A stretch of 64,000 nt of DNA from Bradyrhizobium roseum (GCF_030413175.1 NZ_CP129212.1:1426001-1490000), one strand, 5' to 3'; positions 33,397 through 42,504 are shown, counted from the first letter of the stretch. The notes: a model not told the origin generated them from the letters alone. Numbers and translations are program-made.

Positions 33397-33627
33397 TTCG
33401 CAAAGCCGGGCGGCGCGCTTAGACGAAAGTCTGCTGCGGCCATACCAGATTGTGTCAATTCGGTACATTCCGGCCGAACGGTGGTGTAATTGAGCCTGGG
33501 ACGCCACCGGATTTGCGATCACGCTGAAATCACGAAGCTCCACGCAGTGTTGAGCGGGAGTTAGCTGTCAGAAGCTGCCCGAGATCGGGCGGCTTGTAGG
33601 CTATCGGCGAGGTTACCGGGGGAAGAA

Positions 33628-33948
33628 ATGAGTGCGGAATCGGTCGTCTACTATCTAAATCGCGTGCCTGAAAGCGATCCAAATGACCAAACCGAATGGC
33701 TTTTGACGGCGTTGGGGCAGTACACCGGCGCCGAACTCCGCGAACTGCTCTATGTCGCGGAAGAGCCGGGATTTTTTGAGTTGATGCGCGGGCTGTTTGC
33801 GCTTTCGGACGAGAGCCGTGCCGTTCTGCTGCAATTCCTTGAAACCGGCCGTCCGGCTACGATGAAAGCCGCAGTCGATTCGAATGGCCGATTAACGATC
33901 GAACACGCTGAGTCACGCGTAGGAATGCTTCCTGTGATCGTAAATTAG
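33628..33948 (+). CDS. hypothetical protein
   Basis: A 106-residue soluble, acidic protein that I do not recognise. GGGGGAAG directly precedes the ATG, which supports real translation. The sequence is mostly helical in appearance (DQTEWLLTALGQYTGAELRELLYVAEE) with a short C-terminal strand region (NGRLTIEHAESRVGMLPVIVN). No signal peptide, membrane segment or metal motif is visible. It precedes the XRE regulator gene on the same strand by 57 bases and may be co-transcribed with it. Confidence 0.6.
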   Translation: MSAESVVYYLNRVPESDPNDQTEWLLTALGQYTGAELRELLYVAEEPGFFELMRGLFALSDESRAVLLQFLETGRPATMKAAVDSNGRLTIEHAESRVGMLPVIVN

Positions 33949-33979
33949 CGCTCTCGTCTTCTTGAGGTTGTGGTAGAGT

Positions 33980-33998
33980 TCCCACTCGAACAGTGGGA
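33980..33998 (+). promoter_or_regulatory. inverted repeat overlapping the Shine-Dalgarno of the XRE gene
   Basis: A perfect seven-base inverted repeat TCCCACT-CGAAC-AGTGGGA. The right arm contains the GGGAG ribosome-binding sequence (33995-33999) placed six bases before the ATG at 34006. As RNA it would hide the ribosome site; as DNA it could be an operator for the HTH protein encoded just downstream. Confidence 0.5.
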
Positions 33999-34005
33999 GC
34001 CGCCT

Positions 34006-34455
34006 ATGGCGACGATGAAGTCTGGCGCGCTGGATCAGATGGTGGGTGCCCGGATTCGCATGTTGCGGGTCCACAGCGGCATCACCCAGACCGCACTGGC
34101 GGCGCGAATCGGCGTTACTTTTCAACAAGTGGCAAAATACGAGCAGGGTGATGGCCGGGTTGGCGCCAGCATGCTAGCGCGGATCGCCTCTCTGCTGGAT
34201 GTATCGGTCGGCGAGTTTTTCGAATTTTCCCGCCCCGGACTACCCGTCTCCAGATTGTCGGTTTTTCCGCACGCCGAGCCGAGAGCCCGGCAGGTTCCCA
34301 AGACTTATCCCCGAATGGCCAATCCGCAGCTGCGCGCGCGCATCGTGGAACTGGCCGAAACTGTCGTCGACCAAGGGGCCGCGACCAAGTCCGCGGATGC
34401 GCCTCTCAATACTGTAGATCTCAGCAAGCGTCGCAAATTTCCCTCACGGGGATAG
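34006..34455 (+). CDS. XRE-family helix-turn-helix transcriptional regulator
   Basis: A 149-residue regulator. The HTH occupies residues about 13-68: VGARIRMLRVHSGITQTALA, then ARIGVTFQQVAKYEQGDGRV and LARIASLLDVSVGEFFEF, typical of Cro/C1-type domains in Rhizobiales. The C-terminal half is basic and without known ligand domain. The start at 34006 is supported by GGGAG six bases upstream; the frame is open a little further. Targets are unknown, but the inverted repeat at its own ribosome site is a candidate autoregulatory element. Confidence 0.82.
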   Translation: MATMKSGALDQMVGARIRMLRVHSGITQTALAARIGVTFQQVAKYEQGDGRVGASMLARIASLLDVSVGEFFEFSRPGLPVSRLSVFPHAEPRARQVPKTYPRMANPQLRARIVELAETVVDQGAATKSADAPLNTVDLSKRRKFPSRG

Positions 34456-34504
34456 TTGTTGTTGGGCAGCAATCTCATATTGCCACGCCATTCTGTGGGA
34501 GGCT

Positions 34505-35059
34505 TCAGCCGGTTGCGCGAATCGCAAGCCGTTCCGGCAGCCTGCTGCCGGGAATGAACTCTCCGATCCAGTCGCGGCGCGTCGCTTCGATGTGCCAGGA
34601 CATTGCCTCGGCCGAGTAAGGGGCCGGGTCGGGAATGTCTTTGCGGATCTCCTTGCCGTCGAGCCAGCCGCAACTGTGGGAGTAGCGCGCCTTGCAGACG
34701 AGATGGATATCGCCGCGGTCCTGCATCAACACATAGCCATCGGCCGGAAAAAATGTTCCGGCAAGCTCGATCGCGCCCGGCATTTGGCGGACCAGCAGGA
34801 ACGTGCTGGTGGACTGCGATTCCGACTCGGAAACCAGAACGCCCACCAGGCTATGGATCGGCGAAATCGCCTGCGGCGCAATCAGTGCGGGTGGTTCGGT
34901 GATCGGTCCGGCGGTCGCGATCGACAGGTATTCGCCCTCCGGTCCCCAGCGGCAGGCGATCAGCCATTCGCGGCTATGACTGCGAATCAAGGTCGGCTTG
35001 GCATAGTCTGAGCGGGCGAAATCCGCTGCCATGGCTATGACGAAGGCTTTCGCGAGCAT
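34505..35059 (-). CDS. hypothetical protein, divergent from the YcaO gene
   Basis: A 184-residue protein that I do not recognise. GGAGG lies five bases before the ATG at 35059. It has no signal peptide. The sequence suggests an alternating alpha/beta domain (SREWLIACRWGPEGEYLSIA, STFLLVRQMPGAIELAGTFF, GDIHLVCKARYSHSC) with an acidic-to-basic C-terminus. It is transcribed divergently from the YcaO gene with 68 bases between start codons, so a shared promoter region and a functional link are possible. Confidence 0.55.
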   Translation of the reverse strand: MLAKAFVIAMAADFARSDYAKPTLIRSHSREWLIACRWGPEGEYLSIATAGPITEPPALIAPQAISPIHSLVGVLVSESESQSTSTFLLVRQMPGAIELAGTFFPADGYVLMQDRGDIHLVCKARYSHSCGWLDGKEIRKDIPDPAPYSAEAMSWHIEATRRDWIGEFIPGSRLPERLAIRATG

Positions 35060-35127
35060 AAGTTCCTCCAAGGCGAGAGCGTGCTGGCCTCTCGCGTCGA
35101 CTATGCGCGTCGAGTCGTGAGGTCACC

Positions 35128-36480
35128 GTGAGCGGCGGCGAAAGTTCGATGCAGGAATTGTTTGCACGTGCGGCGTCGTTGCTTCTCGGCAAAGACGCCG
35201 GCGATCACGATGCCCGACGGGTTTTACAGGCGCTGGAATACGGCCCGGAAATGGGCGGCCGGGACGATGGGGAAACCGCCAATCGCGCCCATCTACTCAT
35301 GGCAGCCTCCCGATTCGCACGCGTGTTCGAACTGACTTCACCCGACGCGCCCGGACTGTTCAGCTTTGGTGCGCAGTTTGATCCGGCGCTCGCCGATCCC
35401 ATGCATCACGGCAGCCCGATTGTTGGCGTCTCCGGCGTCGGTCTGACGTTGCAGGAAGCATTTCAGGGCTGTATCGGCGAAGGAATCGAATATCTGTCTC
35501 AATTGCAGGTCGCGACCGACCTGTTGTTCAAGCCCGGAGCCAACGAATGGGCCTCAAGACTCGGTCCGAAGGCCCTGAAAGTCGTCAGCGTGCTATCGGA
35601 ACACTGCATGCAAGCGGAGCGAGAGCTCTCCTGGTGTCGTGCCACGAGACCGATCGACGATGGCGAGGTGTGGCTTCCGGCCGACATGTGCCTGCGGCGG
35701 CCGCCCGTGCAGCGCGATTTCGCGCCGCCATTTCCGTTGAGCATCGGATCGGCTGCCGGCCCGTCGCGCGATGCGGCGGCGTTGCATGGCCTGCTGGAAT
35801 TGATCGAGCGCGATGCCACGAGCCTGTGGTGGCGAGGCGGTCAACTCGCCCGATCGATTCCGACGCAGCATCAAGCCAGCGGCGTGGCGAAAGAATTGTT
35901 GCGGCAGCTCCGGCATGGCGCATCGGAGGAGCGACGAACATGGCTGCTCGATATCACAACGGATATCGGCGTGCCCTGCGTCGTGGCCGTTTCGTGCCGT
36001 GCGGACGGTGCCGGTTTTGCTTTCGGCCTCGCCGCGCGGCCGGCGCTCGAAGCCGCAGTCCGCTCCGCGATTCTGGAAATGTGCCAGCTCGAACTGGCTG
36101 ATGCCGTCGTCGTGGCCAAGCGGAACGAGCGCGGCGATGACGCGCTCAACGCTCAGGACCGCATCCATCTGCAGCGCTCGGCGATCGACGCGGATCAGTG
36201 CAGATTGTTGCAGCCGATTGCGGAGCACGCGTTCCATCTTCCTGTTCGCGCAACTGAAACGCGCGACATGTTTGGATTGATCGTGCAGCGTTTGCACGAA
36301 CTGCAAATCGAGACATTCTGTATAGATCTGACGCGCCGACGCTTCGCCATTCCAGTGATTCGCGTGATCGCGCCGGGCCTGCAGCTCGAGCCATCCAAAA
36401 TCGTCACGCCAAGGCTGCAGGATATGATTGCGCGAACAGGCGGCGGCGCAACCTATACCAGGGGCATCGCTTTGATATAG
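35128..36480 (+). CDS. YcaO-family ATP-dependent protein (azoline-forming or thioamidating type)
   Basis: A 450-residue YcaO protein. Conserved acidic ATP/Mg-binding positions are visible in GEGIEYL (E118, E121) and LLELIERDA (E224, E227, D229), followed by SLWW, and the C-terminus carries IPVIRVIAPGLQLEP. YcaO enzymes phosphorylate a peptide-backbone amide, forming thiazoline/oxazoline rings or thioamides in ribosomal peptides, or modify ribosomal protein S12 or McrA. No E1-like leader-binding partner (TOMM cyclodehydratase C protein) is adjacent, so it may be stand-alone. Start: GTG at 35128 after GAGG; an ATG at 35149 is possible. Confidence 0.85.
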   Translation: MSGGESSMQELFARAASLLLGKDAGDHDARRVLQALEYGPEMGGRDDGETANRAHLLMAASRFARVFELTSPDAPGLFSFGAQFDPALADPMHHGSPIVGVSGVGLTLQEAFQGCIGEGIEYLSQLQVATDLLFKPGANEWASRLGPKALKVVSVLSEHCMQAERELSWCRATRPIDDGEVWLPADMCLRRPPVQRDFAPPFPLSIGSAAGPSRDAAALHGLLELIERDATSLWWRGGQLARSIPTQHQASGVAKELLRQLRHGASEERRTWLLDITTDIGVPCVVAVSCRADGAGFAFGLAARPALEAAVRSAILEMCQLELADAVVVAKRNERGDDALNAQDRIHLQRSAIDADQCRLLQPIAEHAFHLPVRATETRDMFGLIVQRLHELQIETFCIDLTRRRFAIPVIRVIAPGLQLEPSKIVTPRLQDMIARTGGGATYTRGIALI

Positions 36481-36519
36481 ACTGGCCCGAATTAACCAAC
36501 CGGTTCCGGAAACCGTTGC

Positions 36520-38646
36520 ATGCCGGTCAGTGTGAACGCCATAACAAAAGACGACGCGACGCAAGTGCCCGAAAGCGCACCGCGTCTGTCGGTGTCGCTG
36601 GTCGGGCGGCTCGGCGTGCGATTCAACGGCCGGCCGATCGAGCTGCGGACCCGCAAGGCCGGTGCGGTTCTCAGCTACCTTGCGCTCTCGGAAACAAAGC
36701 AGGAGAGCCGCGAGCGCCTGGTCGGCCTGCTCTGGAGCCGATCAGACGAGGAAAAGGCGCGCGCCTCGCTGCGGCAGGTGGTTCGCGAGTTGCGCTCGAT
36801 GCTCGAAGAGGCCGGCTATGACGGCTTCGTCGCGGAGCGGCTGATGATCGGTCTCGACGTCGGGCGAATCCAGGTCGACATCGAAAGCGTGATCCAGCTT
36901 GCCGAAGGCGGTCGCGTTCACCCGCTGTTGCTCGATACGCCGGAACTCGACAGCCGGCTGCTTGAAGGAATGGATGATCTCGACCCGTCGTTCCGGGTCT
37001 GGGTGCTCGCCAAGCGGCAGACCATCCATGAACGGCTGATGCGAAATCTCGACGAAGGCCTGACCTCCCCGCACGTTCCCGCCGACTCCAAGAAGCGCAT
37101 CGCGGCGGCGATCGTAAATCTCGACCCGACGCACGAATATGCCTGCCGGTACCTGATGCGGGCACATGCGGAAGAAGGCGATACTGCCGGCGCGCTGCGC
37201 ATCTACAAGGCATTGTGGGATCTGCTGGACCGCGACTATGCGATGGAGCCGTCGGCCGCGACCGAAGAGCTTGTCGCCAACATCAAGCTAGGCATTCTGG
37301 AGCGCGCGCCGGTCGATCGGGCTGCCGCGGCGGCGGCAAACGACGAATTTGCCGTCCGGACGATCAGGGGGACGGCTCTTGAGCCGCTCGCACCGATTTC
37401 ACAATCGGTCAACCTCTCGGCCAGGACCCGGCTGGTGCTGCGGCCGTTCGCGATGCATGGCGTCGATGACAATCACAGCCATCTGGTGCAGGGCTTTTCG
37501 CAGCATCTCGCCGCCTGTCTCGTCCGCTTCCGGGAGTGGAGCGTGGTCGATCGTCCGCCCGCGGCTGTCATGCTGCCCGCCTCGGGCACTGCGCCGCAAT
37601 ACTGTATCGAAACCACGGCCTACCAGGCCGGCGCCGAAATAAACATCGTGATGGTGCTCCGGGACGATACGACGGGCATCTACGTCTGGAGCGAAAGTTT
37701 CCGGCTCGGCCTCGGCAACTGGTTCGAAACGCAGCAGCGCATCATTCGCCGCATCGCGTCGTCGCTGAACGTGCAGCTGTCGACCGAGCGGTTGATGCGG
37801 TTGGCGGGCGAGCCCGACGTATCGCTCGACCTGCACGATCGCTGGCTCCGCGGCCAGAACCTCATGTCGAGATTCGATCCGGAAAGCTGGCGGCGGGCGG
37901 TCGCCATCTTTCGCGATGCGATACGCGACAATCCGGGTTTCTCGCCCTGTTACAGCAGCCTCGTACAGATGAACAACATCGAGCACTTCGTGTATCCGGG
38001 TCTGTTTCGCGATTTCGAAAAGGCGCGCGCGACGCTCGAGCTGGCGAAGATTGCTGTTCAGCTCGACCCCGTCGATTCCCGGGCGCATCTTTGCTGCGGC
38101 TGGTCGTATATGATGGCGCTGCGCGAGGCCGAAGCCGGCCCGCACATGCAACTGGCCTGCGAGCTAAACGACAACGATCCCTGGACCTTGCTATCGAGCG
38201 CCCATTACGATGCCTTCTGTGGATCGATCGAGCAGGCGCGGCTGCGTGCCGAGCAATCGCTGACGCTCTCGCCGGCGCCTTCCTATCTCGAGTGGGCCTA
38301 CCACTGCACTATCCGTTTTCTCCACGGAGACTATGCCGGAGCGCTCGAGGCCTGTGATCGCGCCAATCATGTCGTTCGGATATTGCCCGCGTGGCGTGCC
38401 GCGGCGTTGTTCTATCTCGGAGAGGCGGAGCAGGCGCGCGAAGAGGCGCAGCGCCTCGTCAACGGACTGCGCTCGTTTTGGGTTGGCCCTTCCGCACCGA
38501 CCGACGAGGCCGTGGTGCGATGGATTATGCAAGCCCATCCGATCAGAGTGAAAGATCGATGGGAAGCCCTCCGCGACGGATTACATGGCGCAGGGCTCCC
38601 AGTCGAAGGTATCGTTCAGCGGTTAGGTGCGGTTGACATCGCTTAG
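36520..38646 (+). CDS. SARP-like transcriptional regulator with BTAD and TPR regions
   Basis: A 708-residue regulator. Residues about 22-105 form an OmpR-type winged helix (LSVSLVGRLGVRFNGRPIEL, RKAGAVLSYLAL, ERLVGLLWSRSDEEKARASL). Residues about 110-270 are a bacterial transcriptional activator domain. The middle (about 300-410) resembles a putative adenylate-cyclase-like sensory segment (LVLRPFAMHGVD), and the C-terminus has TPR-like helical repeats. SARP-type proteins activate promoters by binding direct repeats near the -35. The gene follows the YcaO gene by 39 bases, and its stop overlaps the convergent 136-aa gene. The peroxidase promoter has suitable repeats. Confidence 0.82.
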   Translation: MPVSVNAITKDDATQVPESAPRLSVSLVGRLGVRFNGRPIELRTRKAGAVLSYLALSETKQESRERLVGLLWSRSDEEKARASLRQVVRELRSMLEEAGYDGFVAERLMIGLDVGRIQVDIESVIQLAEGGRVHPLLLDTPELDSRLLEGMDDLDPSFRVWVLAKRQTIHERLMRNLDEGLTSPHVPADSKKRIAAAIVNLDPTHEYACRYLMRAHAEEGDTAGALRIYKALWDLLDRDYAMEPSAATEELVANIKLGILERAPVDRAAAAAANDEFAVRTIRGTALEPLAPISQSVNLSARTRLVLRPFAMHGVDDNHSHLVQGFSQHLAACLVRFREWSVVDRPPAAVMLPASGTAPQYCIETTAYQAGAEINIVMVLRDDTTGIYVWSESFRLGLGNWFETQQRIIRRIASSLNVQLSTERLMRLAGEPDVSLDLHDRWLRGQNLMSRFDPESWRRAVAIFRDAIRDNPGFSPCYSSLVQMNNIEHFVYPGLFRDFEKARATLELAKIAVQLDPVDSRAHLCCGWSYMMALREAEAGPHMQLACELNDNDPWTLLSSAHYDAFCGSIEQARLRAEQSLTLSPAPSYLEWAYHCTIRFLHGDYAGALEACDRANHVVRILPAWRAAALFYLGEAEQAREEAQRLVNGLRSFWVGPSAPTDEAVVRWIMQAHPIRVKDRWEALRDGLHGAGLPVEGIVQRLGAVDIA

Positions 38647-39053
38647 GCGCAGAAGCTGATCGTGTAGTCGCCGATGCGCTCGGCGTGCACCTTGAATTTT
38701 TCGGCTTCCGGAATCACCGGATCCATCCCGTTGAACAGGCGCTTGTAGAACGGCGGAAGCGGGTAGGTCGCGCCGGGCTTGCTGAGCTTTTCTTCGGAAT
38801 CCGCGATCGCGAAGGCGGGCGGCAGGCGTACGACGACGGTGTCCATGTGCTGCTCAACGAACTGAACCTTGGTGTAGCGGTCCGGCACCGTCATGAACAC
38901 TTGCGCCTTGGCGAGTTGCTCCTTGAATTCGTCGATGGTGGTCGGGATTGGGTACTCGTTGTCGTCTTCGAGATAGTTCTTGCCGGTCGACCAAGTCTTG
39001 ACGAGGTTGCCCCAGCGCTCATGATTGGTCACTTGCATTCTTTCGAGGGCCAT
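38643..39053 (-). CDS. hypothetical 136-aa protein with C-terminal Phe-Cys-Ala
   Basis: A 136-residue protein of unknown family. A very strong ribosome site (GGAGGAG, nine bases before the ATG) suggests high expression. The N-terminal two thirds are charged and look folded (YPIPTTIDEFKEQLAKAQVF, VQFVEQHMDTVVVRLPPAFA). The end is RIGDYTISFCA, with Thr, Ser and a single Cys in the last eight residues. It is the second gene after the haem peroxidase and converges on the BTAD regulator gene, sharing three stop-region bases. A ribosomal-peptide substrate for the YcaO enzyme is conceivable, but I do not recognise a known precursor class. Confidence 0.6.
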   Translation of the reverse strand: MALERMQVTNHERWGNLVKTWSTGKNYLEDDNEYPIPTTIDEFKEQLAKAQVFMTVPDRYTKVQFVEQHMDTVVVRLPPAFAIADSEEKLSKPGATYPLPPFYKRLFNGMDPVIPEAEKFKVHAERIGDYTISFCA

Positions 39054-39095
39054 CGCTTTTACTCCTCCGGGTTGCGTGAAACGGAGAATTCCGCT

Positions 39096-40838
39096 TCACA
39101 AAAATGCGGGCACGGCTTGTTGCAGACCGGCAACCTCGGTGGTGAATTCCACCAGTTGAGCCATGCTCGATATTTCTGGAATGTCCTGAAGTACGTTCGT
39201 CAGGTAGAATTCGCGGGAGATGAGGTCCAGTTGATCGGCGAGCGAGCCGCCGCCGGCCGATTGGGGGTCGCCCGCCAGCGCGCCGAATATCGTTTCCGAT
39301 ACGATGATCGAGCCGAGCAGACCGAGTTGCAGGCCTTCCGTCTGCTGCATCGCCTCGAACAGGATGAAAAACGGCAGCGGCGGATCGCTTGAAAGAGTTT
39401 CGATGTCCTGGTCCGTGAGTGCGCCGTAGACCTGCCCCGAGGCGAGCCATTCGCGGAGCTGATCGACACGGTAGGCGCGGTCGGTCAACAGGCGCGAAGC
39501 GGCAATGAGCTGCGGTCTACGGTTGCTGATCTCAGCGATCAGAGCGTCGACCGACCACATGCCGGCTAAACCGGAGCCGAGCAAGTCGCGGTACAGCAGA
39601 CCGACCCGTTCGGTTTCGTCGAACGCCGGAAATATCTGGTCGTTCCCCAGTCCGTCGCTGAGATGCGGTCCGATGCGGCGGCTGAGATTCGGCGTAGATC
39701 CGTTGATCTCGAAGAAGCGCGACCATTGTACCATCCACGTTTCATCGAGCGGCATGTTTGCCGGATCGTTCACCGAACTCTTTTCCAGCGTGTTGTTGAG
39801 GTCGTGCAGCGACAGGTCATTGATCTGGTATTCCGGGCGCACCATGGCGTGGCCGAAGCGGAATGCGCCGTGTGAGAATTCGAGCGGAATTTCCCAGATT
39901 TCGGTCGAAAATCGTTCCGCGGAGTGCGGACGGTCCATGAAGTCGGGATTTCGTTCGCGATAGATGCCGTAGATCGCGGGATGGATCACTCGCCGCATCA
40001 GGTCGTCGCGCAGGACGTTGCGATAGATCGCCACCAGTGCCTCGCGGGCGCAAAGGAAGCGCCGGTAGGCGGCGTTGAACTGACCGTTTGGTCCGGCGTT
40101 GCCTTCATGGCGGCGAATGATATCGATGAGCCCGTTGTGCAACAGCGCAAGCAGCGCAGTGAGCTGCGACATCACGGCATGATCGTCATTGCGCGGATCG
40201 GCGACCAGCGCCTCGGTAAGCGCGGCGCGGACGCCTGCAATGCTGCGATCGATCCCGGTCAGATTTTCAGCCGGAGTCCGCGCGATGTCGCGGAATGGGC
40301 AACCGCTCGCCGGCTCGCTCTCTTTCCAGCGCATTCGCCCCAGCCTCAGCTTGGTGCGGCGGTCGTCGCTGGATGCGTCGAGTGCGTAGATGTGCGGCGA
40401 GCCGACCGGGCCGCTGCCGTACAAGGTCTCCAGCCGAAGCGGCGTGCGGCGCGCATTCGTGGTGCCGCCGCGGATACCGCCCGCGACCGAAAGCGGAACC
40501 GCCGAATGGACGAGATCGTGCGCAACGAATTGCAGCAGATAGGTATAACCTGAGGGGATGCCGGGATTTTCCCAGTATTCTGCCGATCCGGCCGAGTGAG
40601 GCTGCCACTTGATGGCGGCATCCATGCGCCGCGACAGGCGGTGCATCAGTCCGCGGAGTTCGGCATGATGTGACGGCGAAGCGAGCGGATCGATACCGAA
40701 GGCTCGGAAGCGCTGCGACGGAGCAGGCGTCCCGAGGAAGTGACGAAAGCCGGGCATTGTTGCCGTGCGCGCAGCGCCGCGCGTATCGACCCCGGAACTT
40801 CGGAACGTGGATGCGCTGGCAACGTTCTGCAGAGCCAT
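39096..40838 (-). CDS. animal-type haem peroxidase superfamily protein
   Basis: A 580-residue peroxidase of the animal haem (peroxidase-cyclooxygenase) superfamily. The distal His motif appears as LLQFVAHDLVH (His107 followed by the calcium-ligand Asp), and the proximal His lies in AFRFGHAMVRPEYQ. A typical PWNELRR-like segment is not obvious, and no signal peptide is present, so it is probably cytosolic or exported by another route. The ATG at 40838 has GAGAG eight bases upstream; a GTG at 40847 is in frame. It is the first gene of a two-gene operon with the 136-aa protein. Bacterial members oxidise fatty acids or halides; the substrate here is unknown. Confidence 0.82.
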   Translation of the reverse strand: MALQNVASASTFRSSGVDTRGAARTATMPGFRHFLGTPAPSQRFRAFGIDPLASPSHHAELRGLMHRLSRRMDAAIKWQPHSAGSAEYWENPGIPSGYTYLLQFVAHDLVHSAVPLSVAGGIRGGTTNARRTPLRLETLYGSGPVGSPHIYALDASSDDRRTKLRLGRMRWKESEPASGCPFRDIARTPAENLTGIDRSIAGVRAALTEALVADPRNDDHAVMSQLTALLALLHNGLIDIIRRHEGNAGPNGQFNAAYRRFLCAREALVAIYRNVLRDDLMRRVIHPAIYGIYRERNPDFMDRPHSAERFSTEIWEIPLEFSHGAFRFGHAMVRPEYQINDLSLHDLNNTLEKSSVNDPANMPLDETWMVQWSRFFEINGSTPNLSRRIGPHLSDGLGNDQIFPAFDETERVGLLYRDLLGSGLAGMWSVDALIAEISNRRPQLIAASRLLTDRAYRVDQLREWLASGQVYGALTDQDIETLSSDPPLPFFILFEAMQQTEGLQLGLLGSIIVSETIFGALAGDPQSAGGGSLADQLDLISREFYLTNVLQDIPEISSMAQLVEFTTEVAGLQQAVPAFL

Positions 40839-40909
40839 CAAAGCCACTCTCGCTCGCGTGGACGGGCGGCGAGACTGCGAAGTAAGTCGTGAAATTATCG
40901 TGAGTGAAT

Positions 40910-40940
40910 TAATTAGAACCTGTGAACATCTGTGGACATC
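40910..40940 (-). promoter_or_regulatory. SARP-type promoter with 10-bp direct repeats upstream of the peroxidase gene
   Basis: Two adjacent copies of TGTGRACATC (40921-40930 and 40931-40940) stand directly upstream, on the minus strand, of a -10-like TAATTA (40915-40910), with five bases between. Tandem repeats one helical turn apart that replace the -35 are the recognised layout of SARP-activated promoters, and a BTAD/SARP protein is encoded nearby. Confidence 0.5.
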
Positions 40941-41425
40941 TTTTGATCAATCAGCGGCCGCCGACGCTGCGCCACGCGGTGCATTTCGGCTGTTTCAGAT
41001 TGGGTAACGCAGCAGTATGGTTGCGCATGTCGTTGCATCGTCGGCCATAAGGAGCAGTCCGGACAGCACCCTTGGCGCGCTTCGTCGGGAAGATGCTCGC
41101 GGTGATGATTGTTGTTCCAGGTGCTGCGCCCGCCGACCCTTCATTCAATCAAGCGGAGACAGGACGTCGGCAACTGGATTGCTTTGCGGCGCTGATCAAC
41201 AAGTTCGACCGTCGGTACTTTTTCGTCGCCTACCCTGCCGAAGGCGGCGTGAAGCGGATATGACCGGCTTGATGATCGCAATCTCCAGCGACCGCCATGC
41301 AAGAGCGCCGCCGCTGGTCACGCATGAATTGGGCACTGCAAGTGAGCGCTGGGAGCGTTGCGTTGTCCAGGTGTTCCGGTTAGCCATATCGGGAAAATGT
41401 TTCCGCGCGAGGGACAATACCGGTC
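40941..41425. other. intergenic region without a convincing gene
   Basis: About 485 bases between the peroxidase promoter and the DHDPS-family gene. Frames such as 41072-41263 on plus (63 codons, beginning with a hydrophobic run MLAVMIVVPGAAPA) are present. None has a good ribosome site or recognisable family features; a decayed small secreted protein gene is possible. Confidence 0.5.
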
Positions 41426-42301
41426 ATGGCTGACTTCCACGGCGTCTTTCCCTATCTGGTCTCGCCGATCGATGCCTCAGGCCAGATCCGCACCGAGGTG
41501 CTGGGCCGGCTCTGCGACGACCTCATCAAGGCGGGCGTGCATGGCTTGACGCCGCTCGGCTCGACCGGCGAATTCGCCTACCTCGACCACGCCCAGCGCG
41601 CAGCCGTCGTGCAGGCCACCATCGAGGCCGCGAAGGGCCGGGTGCCGGTGATCGCCGGCGTCGCCTCGACCTCGACGGCGGACGCGGTGGTGCAGGCAAA
41701 GGCGCATCAAAAGATCGGCGCCGACGGCATTCTCGCGATCATGGAAGCCTATTTCCCGGTCGCTGATGCGCAGGTCGAATCCTATTTCCGCGCCATTGCC
41801 GATGCCGTCGACATACCTGTCGTGATGTATACCAACCCGCAATTCCAGCGGTCTGATCTCACGCTTGACGTGATCGCGCGGCTCGCGACGCATCCGCGCA
41901 TCGGCTACATCAAGGATGCCTCGACCAACACCGGCCGGCTGCTGTCGATCATGAATCGCTGCGGCGACAGCATAAAGGTCTTCTCGGCGTCCGCGCATAT
42001 TCCGGCGGCGGTGATGCTGATCGGCGGGCTCGGCTGGATGGCCGGCCCCGCCTGCATCATTCCGCGCCAGAGTGTTGAACTCTACAACCTCTGCAAAGCG
42101 GCGCGTTGGGATGAGGCGATGGCGCTGCAACGCAGGCTGTGGCGCGTCAACGAAGCCTTCGCCCGCTTCAATCTTGCCGCCTGCATCAAGGCCGGGCTCG
42201 ACATTCAGGGCTATGCGGTCGGCGACCCCGTGCCGCCGCAGGCCGCGCTGACGGCGGAGCAGCGTAAGGTCGTCGAGGCCGCATTGCGCGATTTGGCATA
42301 G
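41426..42301 (+). CDS. dihydrodipicolinate synthase (DapA/NanA) family aldolase
   Basis: A 291-residue TIM-barrel class I aldolase. The family features are [12 protein letters not shown] near residue 45, the Tyr of VVMYTNP near 135 and the Schiff-base Lys in IGYIKDAS near 162. The G-S-T-G-E motif is shared by DapA, N-acetylneuraminate lyase and keto-deoxy-sugar-acid aldolases and dehydratases. The gene stands alone, without lysine-biosynthesis neighbours, and diverges from canonical DapA, so a sugar-acid or hydroxy-oxo-acid substrate is more likely. The ATG at 41426 has only a weak ribosome site. Confidence 0.82.
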   Translation: MADFHGVFPYLVSPIDASGQIRTEVLGRLCDDLIKAGVHGLTPLGSTGEFAYLDHAQRAAVVQATIEAAKGRVPVIAGVASTSTADAVVQAKAHQKIGADGILAIMEAYFPVADAQVESYFRAIADAVDIPVVMYTNPQFQRSDLTLDVIARLATHPRIGYIKDASTNTGRLLSIMNRCGDSIKVFSASAHIPAAVMLIGGLGWMAGPACIIPRQSVELYNLCKAARWDEAMALQRRLWRVNEAFARFNLAACIKAGLDIQGYAVGDPVPPQAALTAEQRKVVEAALRDLA

Positions 42302-42504
42302 AAGTGTCCGCCTCGCATTTCGATCTGCGACGTCGGCTTGCGCGACAAATCGTACTTCCTAAATCATCCGCTATGGGGTGCGCCAAGGTGTCCCTGAATG
42401 ACCAGAAACTTTCGATCGGCCCGGACGTTTGGTGACGCGAAATTCCCGGGGGAACAGACCGTCTTTGCCTCGTCGGGCGAGGCGAATCAGCAGATGAGAG
42501 ATCG

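Noticed and set aside
41072..41263. 63-codon frame with a hydrophobic start
   Set aside because: No good ribosome-binding site and no similarity that I recognise; kept only as a remark in the intergenic entry.
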